Shown here in pieces: positions 6,039 to 6,535 of a DNA stretch of 6,535 bases; the first letter of the stretch is position 1, and every line of letters begins with the position of its first letter. Origin of the DNA: DATKKX01 sp035542775. GTDB taxonomy: Bacteria; Planctomycetota; Phycisphaerae; UBA1845; UTPLA1. Location of the stretch: assembly GCA_035542775.1 (NCBI GenBank), contig DATKKX010000095.1, positions 1-6,535 of the forward strand. Direction: 5' to 3'. Made by a program: the position numbers and the translations under genes. The notes beneath the pieces are model-generated. The model did not search any database, was not told the origin of the DNA, and was given only the letters and a program-made list of their open reading frames with translations.

Positions 6039-6230
6039 TTATGCACCAAGCAGCTTCTCGACAAACAGCGCGATGTCGTTCCCGTTTACCACACCGTCGT
6101 CGTTCATGTCGCCGCGCTCAGGGCAGGGGCACACGCCGCCGATGCCCACGCCTTGAGAACTGGTTTCGTATCCATTTTGCAGCCTGTTTCGTGACGTGTC
6201 GTTAAGTGCCGACGTGCAGCGACGGGACCA
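6039..6230 (-). pseudogene. Orphan C-terminal dockerin-like (EF-hand) fragment
   Basis: The minus-strand frame from 6230 down to the TAA at 6041-6039 ends in a Cys-Pro-Cys stretch followed by GDMNDDGVVNGNDIALFVEK and the tail LLGA. The D-x-N-x-D-G-x-(V)-x-x-x-D pattern is a calcium-binding loop of the dockerin type I/EF-hand kind. Many Planctomycete secreted proteins end in such a module with a closing 'F---LLG'. Here it has no body: the frame closes at a stop (6233-6231) only 63 codons upstream, the upstream residues look random, and there is no good start with a ribosome binding site (a GTG at 6149 or ATG at 6107 would give 37 or 23 residues). I read it as the remnant of a larger secreted-protein gene that was deleted or frameshifted. 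A tiny expressed peptide is possible but less likely. Confidence 0.6.
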
Positions 6231-6238
6231 TTATACCA
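6230..6238 (-). promoter_or_regulatory. Extended -10 promoter-like element within an inverted repeat
   Basis: The minus strand reads TGGTATAAT: a perfect TATAAT with an upstream TG one base away, which can drive transcription without a strong -35. None is evident (TAGGGT at 17-base spacing is poor). It lies within GACCA (6226-6230) / TGGTC (6242-6246) and next to the palindrome CCAAATTGG (6236-6244), which could be an operator. Transcription would run toward the dockerin-like remnant. Confidence 0.4.
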
Positions 6239-6352
6239 AATTGGTCGCTTGAACCCTAGCGGGGACAAGGAAACGGGAGGCAAAAAACACGCTCTGGCAA
6301 GGCTCTTGGCGCTTGTTCGGGATTTTCACGCTCACTAGATTGGTGGACGGGA

Positions 6353-6371
6353 TGGCGGGTAGCTCCCGCCA
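6353..6371. repeat. 7-bp stem-loop, first of a pair
   Basis: TGGCGGG (6353-6359) pairs perfectly with CCCGCCA (6365-6371) around TAGCT. It lies only two bases before the larger stem-loop. No T run follows on either strand. Confidence 0.55.
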
Positions 6372-6373
6372 CG

Positions 6374-6422
6374 CGCTGTCCGGCGTCGCGTTCTGCATCA
6401 ACCGGCGCGGCGTCGGACAGCG
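6374..6422. repeat. 19-bp stem-loop, second of a pair
   Basis: The arms 6374-6392 and 6404-6422 pair at all 19 positions if G-T wobbles are allowed: 15 Watson-Crick pairs and 4 wobbles, with no bulge, around an 11-base loop. The core is CGCTGTCCG (6374-6382) with CGGACAGCG (6414-6422). The wobbles favour the plus-strand RNA, where they read G-U. With the adjacent 7-bp hairpin it gives a highly structured 70-base segment that no gene explains. Confidence 0.55.
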
Positions 6423-6470
6423 ACCCGATTCGAGAATGATGCGGCATGTCCACGGAAGCGGAAACGACGA

Positions 6471-6535
6471 ATGACGGCCAAAGCCCCGTCGAAGACTTCA
6501 TCGCGGAAGCCGATCGAATCTGATCCGAGCACTGC
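6471..6535 (+). CDS. Possible start of a rightward gene, cut by the window end
   Basis: From ATG 6471 the frame is open to the end of the window (21 full codons), beginning MTAKAPSKTSSRKPIE, a Lys/Ser-rich N-terminus. Only a weak purine stretch (CGGAAACGACGA) precedes the start. A competing frame from ATG 6446 (25 codons, acidic) closes at a TGA near 6521. No family can be named from this much sequence. Confidence 0.25.
   Translation, partial: MTAKAPSKTSSRKPIESDPST

Larger units (their letters stand above)
5945..6535. other. Region after mgtA without a complete gene
   Basis: Apart from the dockerin-like remnant, the promoter-like element, the two stem-loops and the possible edge gene, I see no supported gene. 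Position 5945 to 6038 has no T-tract terminator for mgtA. The minus-strand frame 6501-6256 (81 aa) and the long open plus-strand frame through 6260-6470 have no start signal or recognisable domain. Confidence 0.45.

Noticed and set aside
4715..6064. Long minus-strand open frame (449 aa) opposite the second half of mgtA
   Set aside because: It is antisense to conserved ATPase motifs, with Arg/Asp/Glu-biased low-complexity composition and no recognisable domain.
6256..6501. Minus-strand 81-aa frame near the window end
   Set aside because: It runs through both strong stem-loops, has no ribosome binding site and no recognisable motif.
1..6535. CRISPR array, tRNA or rRNA genes
   Set aside because: No regularly spaced repeats and no tRNA or rRNA signature sequences were seen on either strand.

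Overview
The window most likely comes from a Planctomycetes-type genome of high G+C. The reasons are a Planctomycete-style ECF-like sigma factor, a C-terminal dockerin/EF-hand calcium-loop fragment of the kind that ends many Planctomycete secreted proteins, and a GC-rich intergenic short repeat of a sort I recall from such genomes. This assignment is inference from protein style; no rRNA or other marker is present.

Layout, left to right. Positions 1-124 are non-coding with two short hairpins. An ECF-family sigma-70 gene runs leftward (748 down to 125) and has a good candidate promoter at 859-887. The spacer 888-1072 has no gene. It leads into a hairpin with a T run (1073-1107) that abuts a strong ribosome binding site and a small rightward orphan gene (1126-1380, 84 aa). 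A strong hairpin lies directly behind that gene. A complete IS701-family insertion sequence follows (1585-2977, 1393 bp), with perfect 17-bp terminal inverted repeats and flanking CTAG copies. Its transposase is split: the catalytic DDE part ends at 2811, and the conserved C-terminal tail continues in the -1 frame to 2975. The frames meet at a run of seven A in the phase of a classic A_AAA_AAA slippery site.

A repeat-rich spacer (2982-3316) separates the IS from a full-length P-type magnesium-transport ATPase gene, mgtA-like (3317-5944). The last 590 bases hold no complete gene. They contain an orphan dockerin-like C-terminus on the minus strand (6039-6230), an extended -10 promoter-like element reading toward it, two adjacent strong stem-loops (6353-6422), and possibly the start of a rightward gene cut by the window edge (6471).

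The genes do not look like one pathway. The sigma factor, the orphan gene and the Mg2+ transporter are separate transcription units, and the IS lies between the last two. I see no clear new multi-gene system. The best leads are the transposase frameshift site, the hairpin-framed orphan gene, and the structured, decayed region after mgtA.
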